Shown here: positions 45,781 through 54,415 of the stretch, piece by piece
Layout of the letters: every line of letters begins with the position of its first letter
Numbering within the stretch: position 1 is the first letter of the stretch
NCBI RefSeq assembly: GCF_040436365.1
Contig: NZ_AP026369.1
Coordinates: 1,776,501 to 1,840,500, forward strand
Source of the DNA: Hydrogenimonas sp. SS33
GTDB taxonomy: Bacteria > Campylobacterota > Campylobacteria > Campylobacterales > Hydrogenimonadaceae
Direction of reading: 5' to 3'
DNA length: 64,000 bases
The notes under the pieces: generated by a model
What the model was told of the DNA's origin: nothing
Seen by the model: the letters and a program-made list of their open reading frames with translations, nothing else
Databases searched by the model: none
Translations under genes and position numbers: made by a program

Positions 45781-46073
45781 TTGGTCATTGGTCATTGGTC
45801 ATTGGTCATTGGTCATTGGTCATTGGTCATTGGTCATTGGTCATTGGGCATTGGGCATTGGGCATTGGGCATTGGGCATTGGGCATTGGGCATTGGGCAT
45901 TGGGCATTGGGCATTGGGCATTGGGCATTGGGGCGCGTTGAGAATGATTCGCAGTTTAAAATTGCGTAGAATTGACGCAAACCCTTGACGACACATCCAA
46001 AATCAGCTTCGCTGATACTGCTCACTGCTCACTGCTCACTGCTCACTGCTCACTGCTCACTGCTCACTGCTCA
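45781..46073 (+). repeat. composite repeat, large copy: 9 TTGGTCA + 12 TTGGGCA + 90-bp core + 8 CTGCTCA
   Basis: Nine TTGGTCA units (45781-45843) pass directly into twelve TTGGGCA units (45844-45927). After a core (45928-46017, with an ATCAGC-ttc-GCTGAT hairpin) come eight CTGCTCA units (46018-46073). The element fills the entire gap between two convergent genes. Its first base follows one stop codon, and its last TCA is the other gene's TGA stop. A one-unit version of the same composite stands at 47221-47327. Confidence 0.92.
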
Positions 46074-46340
46074 CTTCGACATCTGCACCGACTCTTCGGC
46101 TCTCATCAGCCAGACGAAGACTTCCGCCACGGCCTGGAAGAGCCGGGGGTCGATTTCGGTGCCGACCTCCTGGCTGAGCAGGGCGTCGGCGAGGGTGGGG
46201 TTTTGAAAGAGCGGGACGTCGAAGGCTTTGGCCTTTTCGATGATCTTCAATGCGATCTCCCCTTTTCCCGAAGCGACGACTTTGGGCGCCTTTTCCTTGT
46301 TGGCGTCGTAGCGCAGGGCGGCGGCTTTGGGGGTCAGCAC
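46071..46340 (-). CDS. FlhB C-terminal-domain-like protein (FhlB type)
   Basis: An 89-residue protein resembling the cytosolic C-terminal domain of FlhB: A-A-A-L-R-Y-D, G-K-G-E-I-A-L-K-I-I-E-K-A, F-Q-N-P-T-L-A-D-A-L and E-I-D-P-R-L-F-Q-A-V-A-E-V. It lacks the autocleavage N-P-T-H. Such FhlB proteins can substitute for the FlhB C-terminus in some bacteria. GTG start at 46340, overlapping the cupin gene by 7 nt. Its stop codon is the last unit of the CTGCTCA array. Confidence 0.82.
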   Translation of the reverse strand: MLTPKAAALRYDANKEKAPKVVASGKGEIALKIIEKAKAFDVPLFQNPTLADALLSQEVGTEIDPRLFQAVAEVFVWLMRAEESVQMSK

Positions 46341-46645
46341 AGCGGCTCCCTTGTGTGGATGGCCAGCCAGCGTGTTCCTCTGTCGGTCGAGAGTACTTTA
46401 TGGCGCGTATGGGCCGGTATATGGAGGAAATCGCCCGGTTTGAGTACGATCTTCCTCCCTTCGATCCATAGGTGTGCGCTTCCCTCCAGAAGCAGAACCG
46501 CTTCGTCGTGGTCCTGGTCGTAGAGGAGGGGGTCGGGCCGGTCGCTACTGATGATCGCCTCGATGGTGAGGTGGTCGTTGTGCAGGAGTGTTTCGAACGT
46601 TTCCGACGTGTGGGGGATCGCTTTTTCGAAGAGGTTGGTCAGCAT
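46334..46645 (-). CDS. small cupin-domain protein
   Basis: A 103-residue single-domain cupin. Motif 1 is degenerate (D-H-D-E-A-V-L-L-L-E-G-S-A-H) and motif 2 is P-G-D-F-L-H-I-P-A-H-T-R-H, keeping the His pair needed for metal. The start ATG 46645 shares TGATG with the thpR stop. Function unknown; co-transcription with thpR and the fhlB-like gene is clear from the overlaps. Confidence 0.78.
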   Translation of the reverse strand: MLTNLFEKAIPHTSETFETLLHNDHLTIEAIISSDRPDPLLYDQDHDEAVLLLEGSAHLWIEGRKIVLKPGDFLHIPAHTRHKVLSTDRGTRWLAIHTREPLC

Positions 46646-47145
46646 CAGAACTCCTCCAGGGGGATGTAGACGGGGCCGGAGGGGGTGAGCCGGCTTTCGA
46701 TGAGGTAGATGGTAGGATCCACCTCGCCCAGCGGTTCGCTCATCCAGGGGCGCTGAAGTTTCCGGTATCCGTCGGAACGGAAAGTTTTGATGCGCGCCAT
46801 CGTGATATGGGGGCGGAAAGGGGCATCCGCCTCCCATTCGAGCATTTCGGCGATCTTTTCGTGCAGGAGCGTCGTGACAACCGTGGCGGTTTTGAGGTAG
46901 AAAATTTTGGGGTGGGGTTTTCCGAATGTCCCGAATCCCTGTATGGAGAGAGGAAGGCGGGGAGCCGTCCGAAGGGGCTGAAGCCGGTGGATGAAGGGCT
47001 CGGCACTGGGCTGCTCCCCCAGAAAGAGCCATGTTAGGTGAAGGTTTCTCGGCTCCACCCATTTGGCATCGAAAAAGGGGTGCATGTCTCTTTTGATCTC
47101 GTCATAGAAATCGACGGTGGCGTAACTTCCGAGGAATAGGCGCAT
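46645..47145 (-). CDS. thpR: RNA 2',3'-cyclic phosphodiesterase (LigT family)
   Basis: A 166-residue 2H phosphoesterase with both catalytic tetrapeptides, H36-L-T-W and H113-I-T-M. It opens 2',3'-cyclic RNA ends, and the family can ligate 2'-5' in vitro. First gene of a three-gene overlapping set. Confidence 0.9.
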   Translation of the reverse strand: MRLFLGSYATVDFYDEIKRDMHPFFDAKWVEPRNLHLTWLFLGEQPSAEPFIHRLQPLRTAPRLPLSIQGFGTFGKPHPKIFYLKTATVVTTLLHEKIAEMLEWEADAPFRPHITMARIKTFRSDGYRKLQRPWMSEPLGEVDPTIYLIESRLTPSGPVYIPLEEF

Positions 47146-47156
47146 GGTTTTTACCT

Positions 47157-47184
47157 TTGGTCGTTGGTCGATTGTCGTTAGTCG
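47157..47184 (+). repeat. TTGGTCG heptamers upstream of thpR
   Basis: Four degenerate units TTGGTCG, TTGGTCG, ATTGTCG, TTAGTCG, then a GGGG-tttt-g-CCCC hairpin (about 47192-47204). Confidence 0.65.
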
Positions 47185-47220
47185 TCAGAACGGGGTTTTG
47201 CCCCTCTTTGATTTCAGTTT

Positions 47221-47327
47221 TTGGGCATTGGTGCGCGTTGAGAATAATTTGCGGTTTAAAATTTCGTAGAATTGATGCAAACTCTTGACAACACATTCAA
47301 AATCAGCTTTGCTGATACTGCTCACTC
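47221..47327 (+). repeat. composite repeat, small copy (core with one heptamer on each side)
   Basis: Same order as 45921-46024: one TTGGGCA, a core of about 90 bp with roughly ten, mostly transition, differences, then one CTGCTCA (47318-47324). It ends at the ribE stop codon (47329-47331). Comparison with the large copy shows that the flanking heptamers, not the core, have expanded or contracted. Confidence 0.85.
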
Positions 47328-47328
47328 C

Positions 47329-47946
47329 CTAAAAAAGCGCCTGAAAACGCTCGACTCTCTCCCATCCGCTCTTTTTCGCCGCTTCCCGTTTCTCCAGGAT
47401 GTTGGCGACGTAGCGGGCGAAGAGGTCGGTCTCTATATTGACCCGGCTGCCGATGCGGTAGGTGCCGAAGAGGGTGTTTTGGAGGGTGTGGGGGATGATG
47501 GTGAGGCGGAATCCGCTCTCTTCCACGTTGTTGACGGTGAGGCTCACGCCGTCGACGGTGACGGAGCCTTTGGGGATGATGTACTGGAGGTAGGCTTTCG
47601 GTATCTCGATGAAGAAGTCGGTGCCGTTGGTCCGCTTTCGGATGGAGGTGACGGTGCCGACCGTGTCCACATGCCCCTGGACGATGTGCCCCTCGAAGCG
47701 GTCTCCCATCTGCATCGCCGGTTCGATGTGGACTTTGTTTCTGAAATTCTCCATCGCCACCACGGCGCGGGTTTCGTCGGCCAGTTCGACGGTGAAGGTG
47801 CCATCTCCCACTTTTACCACCGTCAAACATACGCCGTTGACGGCAACGGAGTCCCCGATTTTCGGGTGGTATTTGGCTCTCAGAGTCAATAGGTTGTTGT
47901 CGAAGGAGACGACATCCGCCATCTCCCTTATCAGTCCTGTGAACAC
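47329..47946 (-). CDS. ribE: riboflavin synthase alpha chain
   Basis: Dismutates two lumazines to riboflavin. 205 residues with two similar barrels: M-F-T-G-L-I at the N-terminus, V-N-G-V-C-L-T-V and its repeat V-D-G-V-S-L-T-V-N, and E-G-H-I-V-Q-G-H-V-D. Full length. 12 nt downstream of the cold-shock-receiver gene. Confidence 0.95.
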   Translation of the reverse strand: MFTGLIREMADVVSFDNNLLTLRAKYHPKIGDSVAVNGVCLTVVKVGDGTFTVELADETRAVVAMENFRNKVHIEPAMQMGDRFEGHIVQGHVDTVGTVTSIRKRTNGTDFFIEIPKAYLQYIIPKGSVTVDGVSLTVNNVEESGFRLTIIPHTLQNTLFGTYRIGSRVNIETDLFARYVANILEKREAAKKSGWERVERFQALF

Positions 47947-47958
47947 CTGTTCACTCCT

Positions 47959-49455
47959 TTATTCGATGTATTGACGGAGCTGCTCGGCCAGTTCCGTCCT
48001 GTTGTGGGTTTTGGGAATGATGGCTGCCGCATTGACCTGTTTGGCCAGCAACAGCAGCTCGCGGTTGATCCGTTTGGCGAAGAAGGCGATCTCCACATCG
48101 GGTACGGTTTTTCTGGCGTACCCCGCCACCGACTCCGCATCGACATGGCGCATCGTCGGGTCGAGCAGTATGACGTTGGGACGGATGTTTTTCAGGTCCG
48201 GCAGCACCGCTTCCGGCCGGCTGCTCAGGGTTACTTTGATCTCCCGGTCGATCTCCCCCAGAACCTGTTTGACGAGCATCAGGAATTCGGTGTCGTCGTC
48301 GATGCAGACGACCCGTTTCTTTGTCTGCTGCTCCAGATAGTTGAGCAGGTCGACCAGCTCCTGGTTCTGCTCGTTGAGTTTGGAGGCGTCCAGGGTTTTG
48401 AGGTAGTACTTCAGGTACGTGACGGCGCTGAACTCGTCGGTGATGCCCGCCTTGGCGAAAAAGTTCTGTATGGGTTTGGAGCGGTTGGCCTTTTTCCACA
48501 TCATGGCGTCGAAGCGGTAGGCCAGCACATCCTGGATGCGCCGAAGCAGCGATTCGTGGGCCTGGACGAATTCGTTGAAGGCGCTCTTGAAGCGTTCGTA
48601 GTGGGTTTTGTAGAAGTTGTCGAGCATGTCGATGTAGAGGCGGTTTTCGTCGGTCAGCTTCGCCACTTCGTGAATAGCGTCGACCATTGCCCGTTTGAGA
48701 ATCTTGATTTCGTTGAAGAGATAGATGTACTCTTCGCTCTGGGGGGAAAGGGTCGCCAGCCGCTTGCTCTTCTCTTTCACCTCCTCTTCCCGGTTCTTCG
48801 CACTTTCGTTGAGCTTGGCGATCTGGGCTTTGTTGAGGTCGAGTTTGGCCCGCAGCTCCTTGTAGCGGATCTGCTTGCTGAGAAAGACCCGTTCGTAGGC
48901 GTTGCTGAGGTAGGCGGTTCTGGAGCGGAAATCGCGGTAGGTGCCGTAGGCTTCGTCGAGCTGCTGGCGGATCTCCGCGAGTTCGTAGTTTTCGAAGCTG
49001 TGGTCGATCTCGATAAGGTTGTTGTAGGCGGTATTGAGAAAACGGCGCATCCGCAGGAAATCGAGCCGGCGGTTTTCCCTGATGAGGTCCGAATTTTCGG
49101 CGATTTTTTTGAGAATCGGCGCGAAATGGCTCTGGATGCACTCCTCCACCTCCATACTGGAGGCGATGGCGGCGGCAGGCGGTTCCTGTGACGGCTCCCG
49201 TATCGAAGCCGGCACCTCTTCCTGCCGCTTCGCCTTTTTTGGCGCTTCGGCGGCTTTGGGGGAAACTGTTTTGAGAGTGACATTCAGGGCATTGATCCCC
49301 TCCGGTTCGAAAGAGACGACGACACCGACGGCGGGCATACTCTCGTATTCGTTCCACTCGTCGATGGAGAAGTTGTATTTTTTGTGTTCGGGGGTGATAA
49401 TCTTCCCGAGTCCCGTTTCGTCGGAGTAGACGACGATTTTGCCTTCCATGCCCAT
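47959..49455 (-). CDS. cold-shock-domain / helical / receiver-domain fusion protein
   Basis: A 498-residue protein. Residues 3-60 resemble a cold-shock nucleic-acid-binding barrel (G-K-I-V-V-Y... G-L-G-K-I-I... Y-N-F-S... V-V-V-S-F-E). Residues 95-370 are a charged helical and coiled-coil region. Residues 380-498 form a CheY-like receiver with the acidic D-D-D at 386-388, the phospho-acceptor Asp432 (I-L-L-D-P) and Lys481 (I-I-P-K). The beta-4 Thr/Ser is not obvious. The combination suggests a phosphorylation-controlled RNA- or DNA-binding protein; the partner kinase is unknown. Confidence 0.7.
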   Translation of the reverse strand: MGMEGKIVVYSDETGLGKIITPEHKKYNFSIDEWNEYESMPAVGVVVSFEPEGINALNVTLKTVSPKAAEAPKKAKRQEEVPASIREPSQEPPAAAIASSMEVEECIQSHFAPILKKIAENSDLIRENRRLDFLRMRRFLNTAYNNLIEIDHSFENYELAEIRQQLDEAYGTYRDFRSRTAYLSNAYERVFLSKQIRYKELRAKLDLNKAQIAKLNESAKNREEEVKEKSKRLATLSPQSEEYIYLFNEIKILKRAMVDAIHEVAKLTDENRLYIDMLDNFYKTHYERFKSAFNEFVQAHESLLRRIQDVLAYRFDAMMWKKANRSKPIQNFFAKAGITDEFSAVTYLKYYLKTLDASKLNEQNQELVDLLNYLEQQTKKRVVCIDDDTEFLMLVKQVLGEIDREIKVTLSSRPEAVLPDLKNIRPNVILLDPTMRHVDAESVAGYARKTVPDVEIAFFAKRINRELLLLAKQVNAAAIIPKTHNRTELAEQLRQYIE

Positions 49456-49544
49456 CCTCGCACTAAAATGGTAATATCATATCTATTTTACTCTCAAAAA
49501 GCTATAATCCGCGATTATGGAGAATATCGGCCGAATCGGCAACC

Positions 49545-49592
49545 GGCGTTACGCTTTTTGCGTCACGCCGTTTCGAAATCTTGGATTTCGAG
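49545..49592 (-). repeat. multi-hairpin repeat, copy E (3' half only)
   Basis: On the minus strand: CGAAATC-caa-GATTTCG, then GGCGTGACGC-aaaaa-GCGTAACGCC with one mismatch. Relative to copies B and D an A-T pair near the stem base is replaced by G-C, a compensatory change. It lies just upstream of mnmG; copy D lies just downstream. Confidence 0.72.
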
Positions 49593-49623
49593 GTCTATAT
49601 CAGTCAGCGAGGAAGTGAAACGG

Positions 49624-51498
49624 ATGAAATACGATGTCATCGTCGTCGGCGGCGGCCATGCGGGAATCGAAGCGGCCCTGGCGCCGGCGCGGATGGGGTG
49701 CAAAACCCTGATGATCACGATTCTGGCGGAGCAGATCGGGGCGGCGAGCTGCAACCCCGCCATCGGGGGGCTGGCCAAGGGCCACCTGGTCAAGGAGCTG
49801 GACGCCCTGGGGGGCGAGATGGGGCTTCTGACCGACAAGGCGGGGCTGCAGTATAGGGTGCTCAACGAGACCAAAGGCCCCGCCGTGCGCGGCAGCCGGG
49901 CCCAGATCGACATGGACCGCTACCGCATCGAGGCCCGCACCGTCTGTCTGGGAACCGAAAATCTGGATATCCGCCAGGATATGGTGACGGAGCTGATCGT
50001 GGAAGAGGGGGCCGTGACGGGGGTGCGCACGGAGCTTGGCGAAACCTTTCGTGCCAAAAAGGTGATTCTGACCACCGGCACGTTTCTCAACGGCGTCATC
50101 CATATCGGCGAAGTGAAGAAGGAGGCGGGCCGGGCCGGAGAGTTCGCCTCTACGGCACTGGCGGAGAACCTGAAAGCGCTGGGGCTCAATGTGGGGCGCC
50201 TGAAGACGGGGACCTGCCCCCGTATCGACGGCACCACCATCGACTTTTCGAAAATGGAGCCCCAGCCCGGCGACGAACCGCCGCGCCCCTTCAGCTTCCG
50301 TACCGACCGGGAGAGTTTCCATCCCAAGCAGCTCCCCTGCTTCATCGCCTACACGAACGAGGAGACCCACCGCCTCATCAAGGGCAACTTTCACCGCGCC
50401 CCCCTCTTTTCGGGGCAGATCGAAGGGGTGGGGCCCCGCTATTGCCCCAGTATCGAGGACAAGATCAACCGTTTCAGGGACAAGGAGCGCCACCACCTCT
50501 TCATCGAGCCCCAGACCCTGGAGGCGACGGAGTACTACATCAACGGCATGAGCACCTCCCTGCCGACCGACGTGCAGCTGTCGATGATCCGCTCCGTCAA
50601 GGGGATGGAAAAGGCCAAAATCGTCCGCTACGGCTACGCCATCGAGTACGACTATGTGGACCCGACGGAGCTGAAGCACACCCTGGAGACCAAAAAGATC
50701 GCAAACCTCTACCTTGCCGGCCAGATCAACGGCACCACGGGGTACGAAGAGGCGGCGGCCCAGGGGCTGATGGCGGGCATCAACGCCGCACTCTCGGTGC
50801 AGGGGAAAGAGCCTTTTGTGCTGGGGCGCGACGAAGCCTACATCGGCGTGCTCATCGACGACCTGGTGACCAAGGGGACCAAGGAACCCTACCGCATGTT
50901 CACCAGCCGCGCCGAATACCGCCTGATGCTCAGAGAGGACAATGCCGACCTGCGGCTCATGAAGTACGGCCACGCCTTCGGGCTGATCGACGAGGCGACC
51001 TACGCAAAGCTGCTTCGGAAGAAGAAGCTCATCAAGGAGGGGATCGCCCTGATGGAGGCGCGTTTTCTGACCCCCAGCAAAGAGAACCTGCAGTTTCTCA
51101 AAGAACTCGGTGTCGAGAAGATCACCGACAAGACGCCGCTCAAACTGATCGTGGGGCGGGCTGATTTCACGATGGATATGCTGGGCCGGCTCATTCCCGA
51201 AACCGCCGATTGGCCCGAGGAGGTCAAAGAGCAGCTGATGATCCACGCCAAATACGACAAATATATTCAGAAGCAGAAAGAGCAGATCGGGCGGATGCAT
51301 GAGCTGATGGAGGTAAAGATTCCCGAAGATCTGGACTTTTCGACCATCTCGGGACTCAGCAAGGAGATCCAGGAGAAGCTGGAGGCGATCCGCCCCCCGA
51401 CGCTGCAGGCGGCGAGTCAGATCAGCGGCGTGACCCCCGCCGCCATCGAGATTCTGCACATCTATATCAAAATGAGGGAGAGAGATAGTAAACGGTGA
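49624..51498 (+). CDS. mnmG: tRNA uridine 5-carboxymethylaminomethyl modification enzyme (GidA)
   Basis: FAD enzyme that with MnmE modifies U34 of tRNAs. 624 residues. N-terminal [17 protein letters not shown] loop, then [33 protein letters not shown] and [12 protein letters not shown]. The frame extends upstream without a stop, but ATG 49624 gives the standard N-terminus and has GAGGAAG before it. The stop TGA (51496-51498) is the second unit of a GGTGAAC heptamer array. Confidence 0.96.
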   Translation: MKYDVIVVGGGHAGIEAALAPARMGCKTLMITILAEQIGAASCNPAIGGLAKGHLVKELDALGGEMGLLTDKAGLQYRVLNETKGPAVRGSRAQIDMDRYRIEARTVCLGTENLDIRQDMVTELIVEEGAVTGVRTELGETFRAKKVILTTGTFLNGVIHIGEVKKEAGRAGEFASTALAENLKALGLNVGRLKTGTCPRIDGTTIDFSKMEPQPGDEPPRPFSFRTDRESFHPKQLPCFIAYTNEETHRLIKGNFHRAPLFSGQIEGVGPRYCPSIEDKINRFRDKERHHLFIEPQTLEATEYYINGMSTSLPTDVQLSMIRSVKGMEKAKIVRYGYAIEYDYVDPTELKHTLETKKIANLYLAGQINGTTGYEEAAAQGLMAGINAALSVQGKEPFVLGRDEAYIGVLIDDLVTKGTKEPYRMFTSRAEYRLMLREDNADLRLMKYGHAFGLIDEATYAKLLRKKKLIKEGIALMEARFLTPSKENLQFLKELGVEKITDKTPLKLIVGRADFTMDMLGRLIPETADWPEEVKEQLMIHAKYDKYIQKQKEQIGRMHELMEVKIPEDLDFSTISGLSKEIQEKLEAIRPPTLQAASQISGVTPAAIEILHIYIKMRERDSKR

Positions 51499-51521
51499 AC
51501 AGTGAACGGTGAACGGTGAAC
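51487..51521 (+). repeat. GGTGAAC heptamer array at the mnmG end
   Basis: Five units AGTAAAC, GGTGAAC, AGTGAAC, GGTGAAC, GGTGAAC. The first two encode the last codons and the stop of mnmG. Confidence 0.82.
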
Positions 51522-51562
51522 TGTTCGGGAGGGTTGTTGCTCTATCCAAAACAATGTTTTAA

Positions 51563-51681
51563 CTGACGTTACGCAAAAAGCGTAACGTCATCTCGAAATC
51601 TTCGATTTCGAAGCTTTAGGGGGGTGCTGGGGACACCCTGTGTCCCCGCCAAAACATGGGCTTTGCTCATGTTTTGCGTAA
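51563..51681 (-). repeat. multi-hairpin repeat, copy D (complete, inverted)
   Basis: All four stems are present on the minus strand: CAAAACATG/CATGTTTTG (G-C of copy B replaced by A-T), GGGGACAC...GTGTCCCC, CGAAATC-gaa-GATTTCG and TGACGTTACGC-ttttt-GCGTAACGTCA. It fills the gap before the 51709 gene. Confidence 0.82.
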
Positions 51682-51708
51682 CATTCTGTTTTCAAAAAGG
51701 TTTTTCGG

Positions 51709-52584
51709 ATGAAACTCTACTACTATATCCATACCGGCCACCGGGTCGGGCTCGACCGGCTGCGGCGCAGCGCGCCCGTCATCAACGCTCTCAAGGAGCT
51801 GGGGCTGGAGGTGACCCTGCTGACCAGCGACTTCCGCGCCGGCGAATATGCCAAAGAGCAGTTCGGCATCCGCAAGTATGTCAGCGTCGATGTGGTGCGC
51901 AACATCGCCAACATCGCCACCCCCGCCGATGCGCTGATCTTCGACTCGCAGGAGGAGCACCGGGCGATGTGGGAGGAGATGGCGGACTATTTCCGCCGCT
52001 TCATCCGTGTCAGCGACGACCCGGAAGATTTCATGACGAAAGAGGACGGCCTTGTCGCCTCCATGGCCGAGGGGGAGGGCATTTTGACCGTCGATATCGT
52101 CGACCCCCGCTATTTCTCGTCCACTTCCCACGACGGCGGCAATATCTATTTCTGGGGAGACGACGACTACGAAAAAAAGCTGCTGCAACTCTCGGACGCT
52201 TTCGAAGGTCTTGATATTACGCTGCTTGAGGGGTACTACTTCTTTTTTCAGTACGGGGACGAACTGGCGGCGAAATTCGCCGGCGTCGAGGAGTCGGAAT
52301 CCTACGACGATCTGCTCATGGGTGCTTCGAGGTTTCTTACCTCTTCGCTTCAGAGTGCGCTGGAAGCGCTGGCCGCGGGTTCCTCCCCCATCTATCTTCC
52401 CAAACCGGGCGCGCCGCGTGCCGGCTCGGAAAAGTGTGAAAAGCTGGGCATCCCCGTGATAGAAAGTTTCCAGAAAGAGGCGATAGCAAAAAAATTGAAT
52501 GAAACACTCATTTATAGTGATGAATCGTTACGAAACGACGCATCCATCGAAACCGCACTCTATATTAAAGATAAGCTCAGCTAA
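51709..52584 (+). CDS. uncharacterised protein with a glycosyltransferase-B/PseG-like N-terminus
   Basis: A 291-residue cytosolic protein. The N-terminus (Y-Y-Y-I-H-T-G-H-R-V-G-L-D-R-L-R-R) recalls the G-H...R loop of MurG/PseG-type GT-B folds. A second half has S-L-Q-S-A-L-E-A-L-A-A-G-S-S-P-I-Y-L-P, like the sugar-nucleotide-binding C-domain. No catalytic set can be assigned. It stands between mnmG and petABC on the same strand. Confidence 0.6.
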   Translation: MKLYYYIHTGHRVGLDRLRRSAPVINALKELGLEVTLLTSDFRAGEYAKEQFGIRKYVSVDVVRNIANIATPADALIFDSQEEHRAMWEEMADYFRRFIRVSDDPEDFMTKEDGLVASMAEGEGILTVDIVDPRYFSSTSHDGGNIYFWGDDDYEKKLLQLSDAFEGLDITLLEGYYFFFQYGDELAAKFAGVEESESYDDLLMGASRFLTSSLQSALEALAAGSSPIYLPKPGAPRAGSEKCEKLGIPVIESFQKEAIAKKLNETLIYSDESLRNDASIETALYIKDKLS

Positions 52585-52613
52585 TTTTTATTCCTGTTTA
52601 ACCTTCTGGCTTC

Positions 52614-52619
52614 TATAAT
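52614..52619 (+). promoter_or_regulatory. -10 box of petABC
   Basis: A perfect TATAAT 35 nt before petA, followed by an AAAAGGATC ribosome site. No conserved -35 is seen, as is usual in Campylobacterota. Confidence 0.55.
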
Positions 52620-52653
52620 AGACTGATTTAAAATCTCAAAAAAAGGATCAGCT

Positions 52654-53178
52654 ATGGCAGATAACGGCCGACGCGACTTTATGGGTAAAGTCTTCGGCGG
52701 TTGGGCGGCTCTCGGCGGCCTTGGTGCGCTCTATGCGGCCAAGAAGAGCTGGGATCCCCTCCCGAGCGTCAAGGCGGCGGGATTCACGAAGGTGGATCTC
52801 TCCAGTGCCGAGCCCAATGTGCTCAACGTCGAAAAATGGCGGGGTAAACCTATCTTTATCCTCAAAAAGACACCGGAGATGGTGGCCAAGCAGAGCGAGA
52901 AGGAAACCGCTCGCGACGTCATTGTCGGGAACGATCATTTCCTCGTGTGTATCGGTCTTTGTACGCACCTGGGATGTATCCCTGCTTACCGTCCGCAAAA
53001 ACATGACTTCAAATGTGCCTGCCACGGAGGCGAATTTGACGCCAGCGGTATCAATACGGCACCTCCACCGCCCAGTCCGATGGTGATTCCTCCTTTTAAA
53101 ATAGAGGGAAAAACCATTATATTGGGTGAAGAGGGTCCCGAGTACAAAAAAATGAAAGAAGCCGGCGTTATCGCCTAA
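52654..53178 (+). CDS. petA: ubiquinol/menaquinol-cytochrome c reductase Rieske iron-sulfur subunit
   Basis: A 174-residue protein with a Tat-type N-terminus (R-R-D-F-M) and a membrane anchor at about 12-30. The cluster motifs are C103-T-H105-L-G-C108 and C121-A-C123-H124-G-G. Ligands are Cys103, His105, Cys121 and His124, and the disulfide is Cys108-Cys123. First gene of petABC. Confidence 0.96.
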   Translation: MADNGRRDFMGKVFGGWAALGGLGALYAAKKSWDPLPSVKAAGFTKVDLSSAEPNVLNVEKWRGKPIFILKKTPEMVAKQSEKETARDVIVGNDHFLVCIGLCTHLGCIPAYRPQKHDFKCACHGGEFDASGINTAPPPPSPMVIPPFKIEGKTIILGEEGPEYKKMKEAGVIA

Positions 53179-53190
53179 AGGAGCAGATAA

Positions 53191-54405
53191 ATGGCACATT
53201 TCGAAAAAGCACACAGTCTGGAAGAGTGGCTCGACCAGCGCCTTGCCATCAAGACGCTGCGCCGGGTCCTTGCGGAGGAGTACTGGATTCCCAAGAACAT
53301 CAACTTCCTCTGGGCAATGGGGATGGTTCTGGCCGTCACCTTCGGTATTCTCGTGGTATCGGGCATTTTCCTTCTCTGTTACTACCAGCCCAACGTCAAC
53401 CTGGCCTTTGACAGCGTCAACTACACGATCATGCAGGAGGTGGAGTTCGGCTGGCTCTGGCGCCATATGCACGCCGTCGCGGCATCGGTGGTCTTTCTGA
53501 TCATCTACATCCATATGTTCACCGGTATCTACTACGGCTCCTACAAAAAGGGACGTGAACTGATCTGGATCTCCGGTATGCTACTCTTCGTCAGCTTCTC
53601 CGCGGAAGCTTTCAGCGGTTATATGCTCCCCTGGGGGCAGATGAGTTACTGGGCCGGTATGGTTATCACCAACCTCTTCAGCCTCGGTTCTTTGGAACTC
53701 AACGGTCTGGTCGAGTGGATTCGCGGTGACTATGTACCGGGTCAGGCCTTCCTGAACCGCTTCTTCATGCTGCACGTCTTCCTGATGCCGTTGATCATCA
53801 TGGCACTCATCGGACTGCACTTCGGTACGCTGCGTATCCCCCATGTCAACAACCAGGACGGGGAAGAGATCGACTTCGAAGAGGAGTCCAAGAAATACCT
53901 GGCAGGAAAGAGAAGAGAAGCGAAAGTCATCCGCTTCCAGCCCGATTTCCTCTCCAAAGATATGTTTGTCGTCTCGATCTTCCTGATCTTCTTCTTCTAT
54001 CTGGTCTTCTGGCACTACGATTTCGCCATGGACCCGATCAACTTCGATCCGGCCGATCCGCTAAAAACTCCGCCGCACATCTATCCCGAGTGGTACTTCC
54101 TCTGGAGTTATGAGATCCTTCGCCCCTTCCCGAAAGACCCGGGTCTCGTCGCCTTCGGTTTTGCGCAGGTGATCTTCTTCTTCCTGCCTTTCCTCGACAA
54201 GAGCCCGAACGTGGCGCCTGCAAACCGACGTGGGCCCTTCAAGTACTGGTTCTGGATTCTTCTGGTCGATATGATCGTTCTGACCATGATGGGTAAATTG
54301 CCGCCGCAAGGCATCTACAGCACCATCGGTTTGGTTGCCGCAGTCGTATTTATCGTTCTGTGGATCATCCTTCCCGTGGTGACCAAAAAAGAGAAAGCAG
54401 TGTGA
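53191..54405 (+). CDS. petB: cytochrome b of the bc1 complex
   Basis: A 404-residue membrane protein, full-length cytochrome b rather than a split b6. Heme histidines are in W-R-H-M-H...I-Y-I-H and L-H-V-F-L-M-P...G-L-H. The quinol-oxidation loop carries P-E-W-Y. It oxidises menaquinol and recycles electrons in the Q cycle. Confidence 0.96.
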   Translation: MAHFEKAHSLEEWLDQRLAIKTLRRVLAEEYWIPKNINFLWAMGMVLAVTFGILVVSGIFLLCYYQPNVNLAFDSVNYTIMQEVEFGWLWRHMHAVAASVVFLIIYIHMFTGIYYGSYKKGRELIWISGMLLFVSFSAEAFSGYMLPWGQMSYWAGMVITNLFSLGSLELNGLVEWIRGDYVPGQAFLNRFFMLHVFLMPLIIMALIGLHFGTLRIPHVNNQDGEEIDFEEESKKYLAGKRREAKVIRFQPDFLSKDMFVVSIFLIFFFYLVFWHYDFAMDPINFDPADPLKTPPHIYPEWYFLWSYEILRPFPKDPGLVAFGFAQVIFFFLPFLDKSPNVAPANRRGPFKYWFWILLVDMIVLTMMGKLPPQGIYSTIGLVAAVVFIVLWIILPVVTKKEKAV

Positions 54406-54415
54406 GGAGGCTGAA

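Noticed and set aside
45781-45969. Frame encoding a repeating I-G-H-W peptide through the heptamer array
   Set aside because: A 7-nt unit without stop reads as the same 7-residue cycle in all three frames, so openness is automatic and not evidence of coding.
45781-46073. CRISPR array
   Set aside because: Units are 7 nt with no spacers; no cas genes nearby.
49384-49623. Upstream extension of mnmG to 49384
   Set aside because: It would overlap the cold-shock-receiver gene and a hairpin repeat; mnmG proteins begin at the FAD motif.
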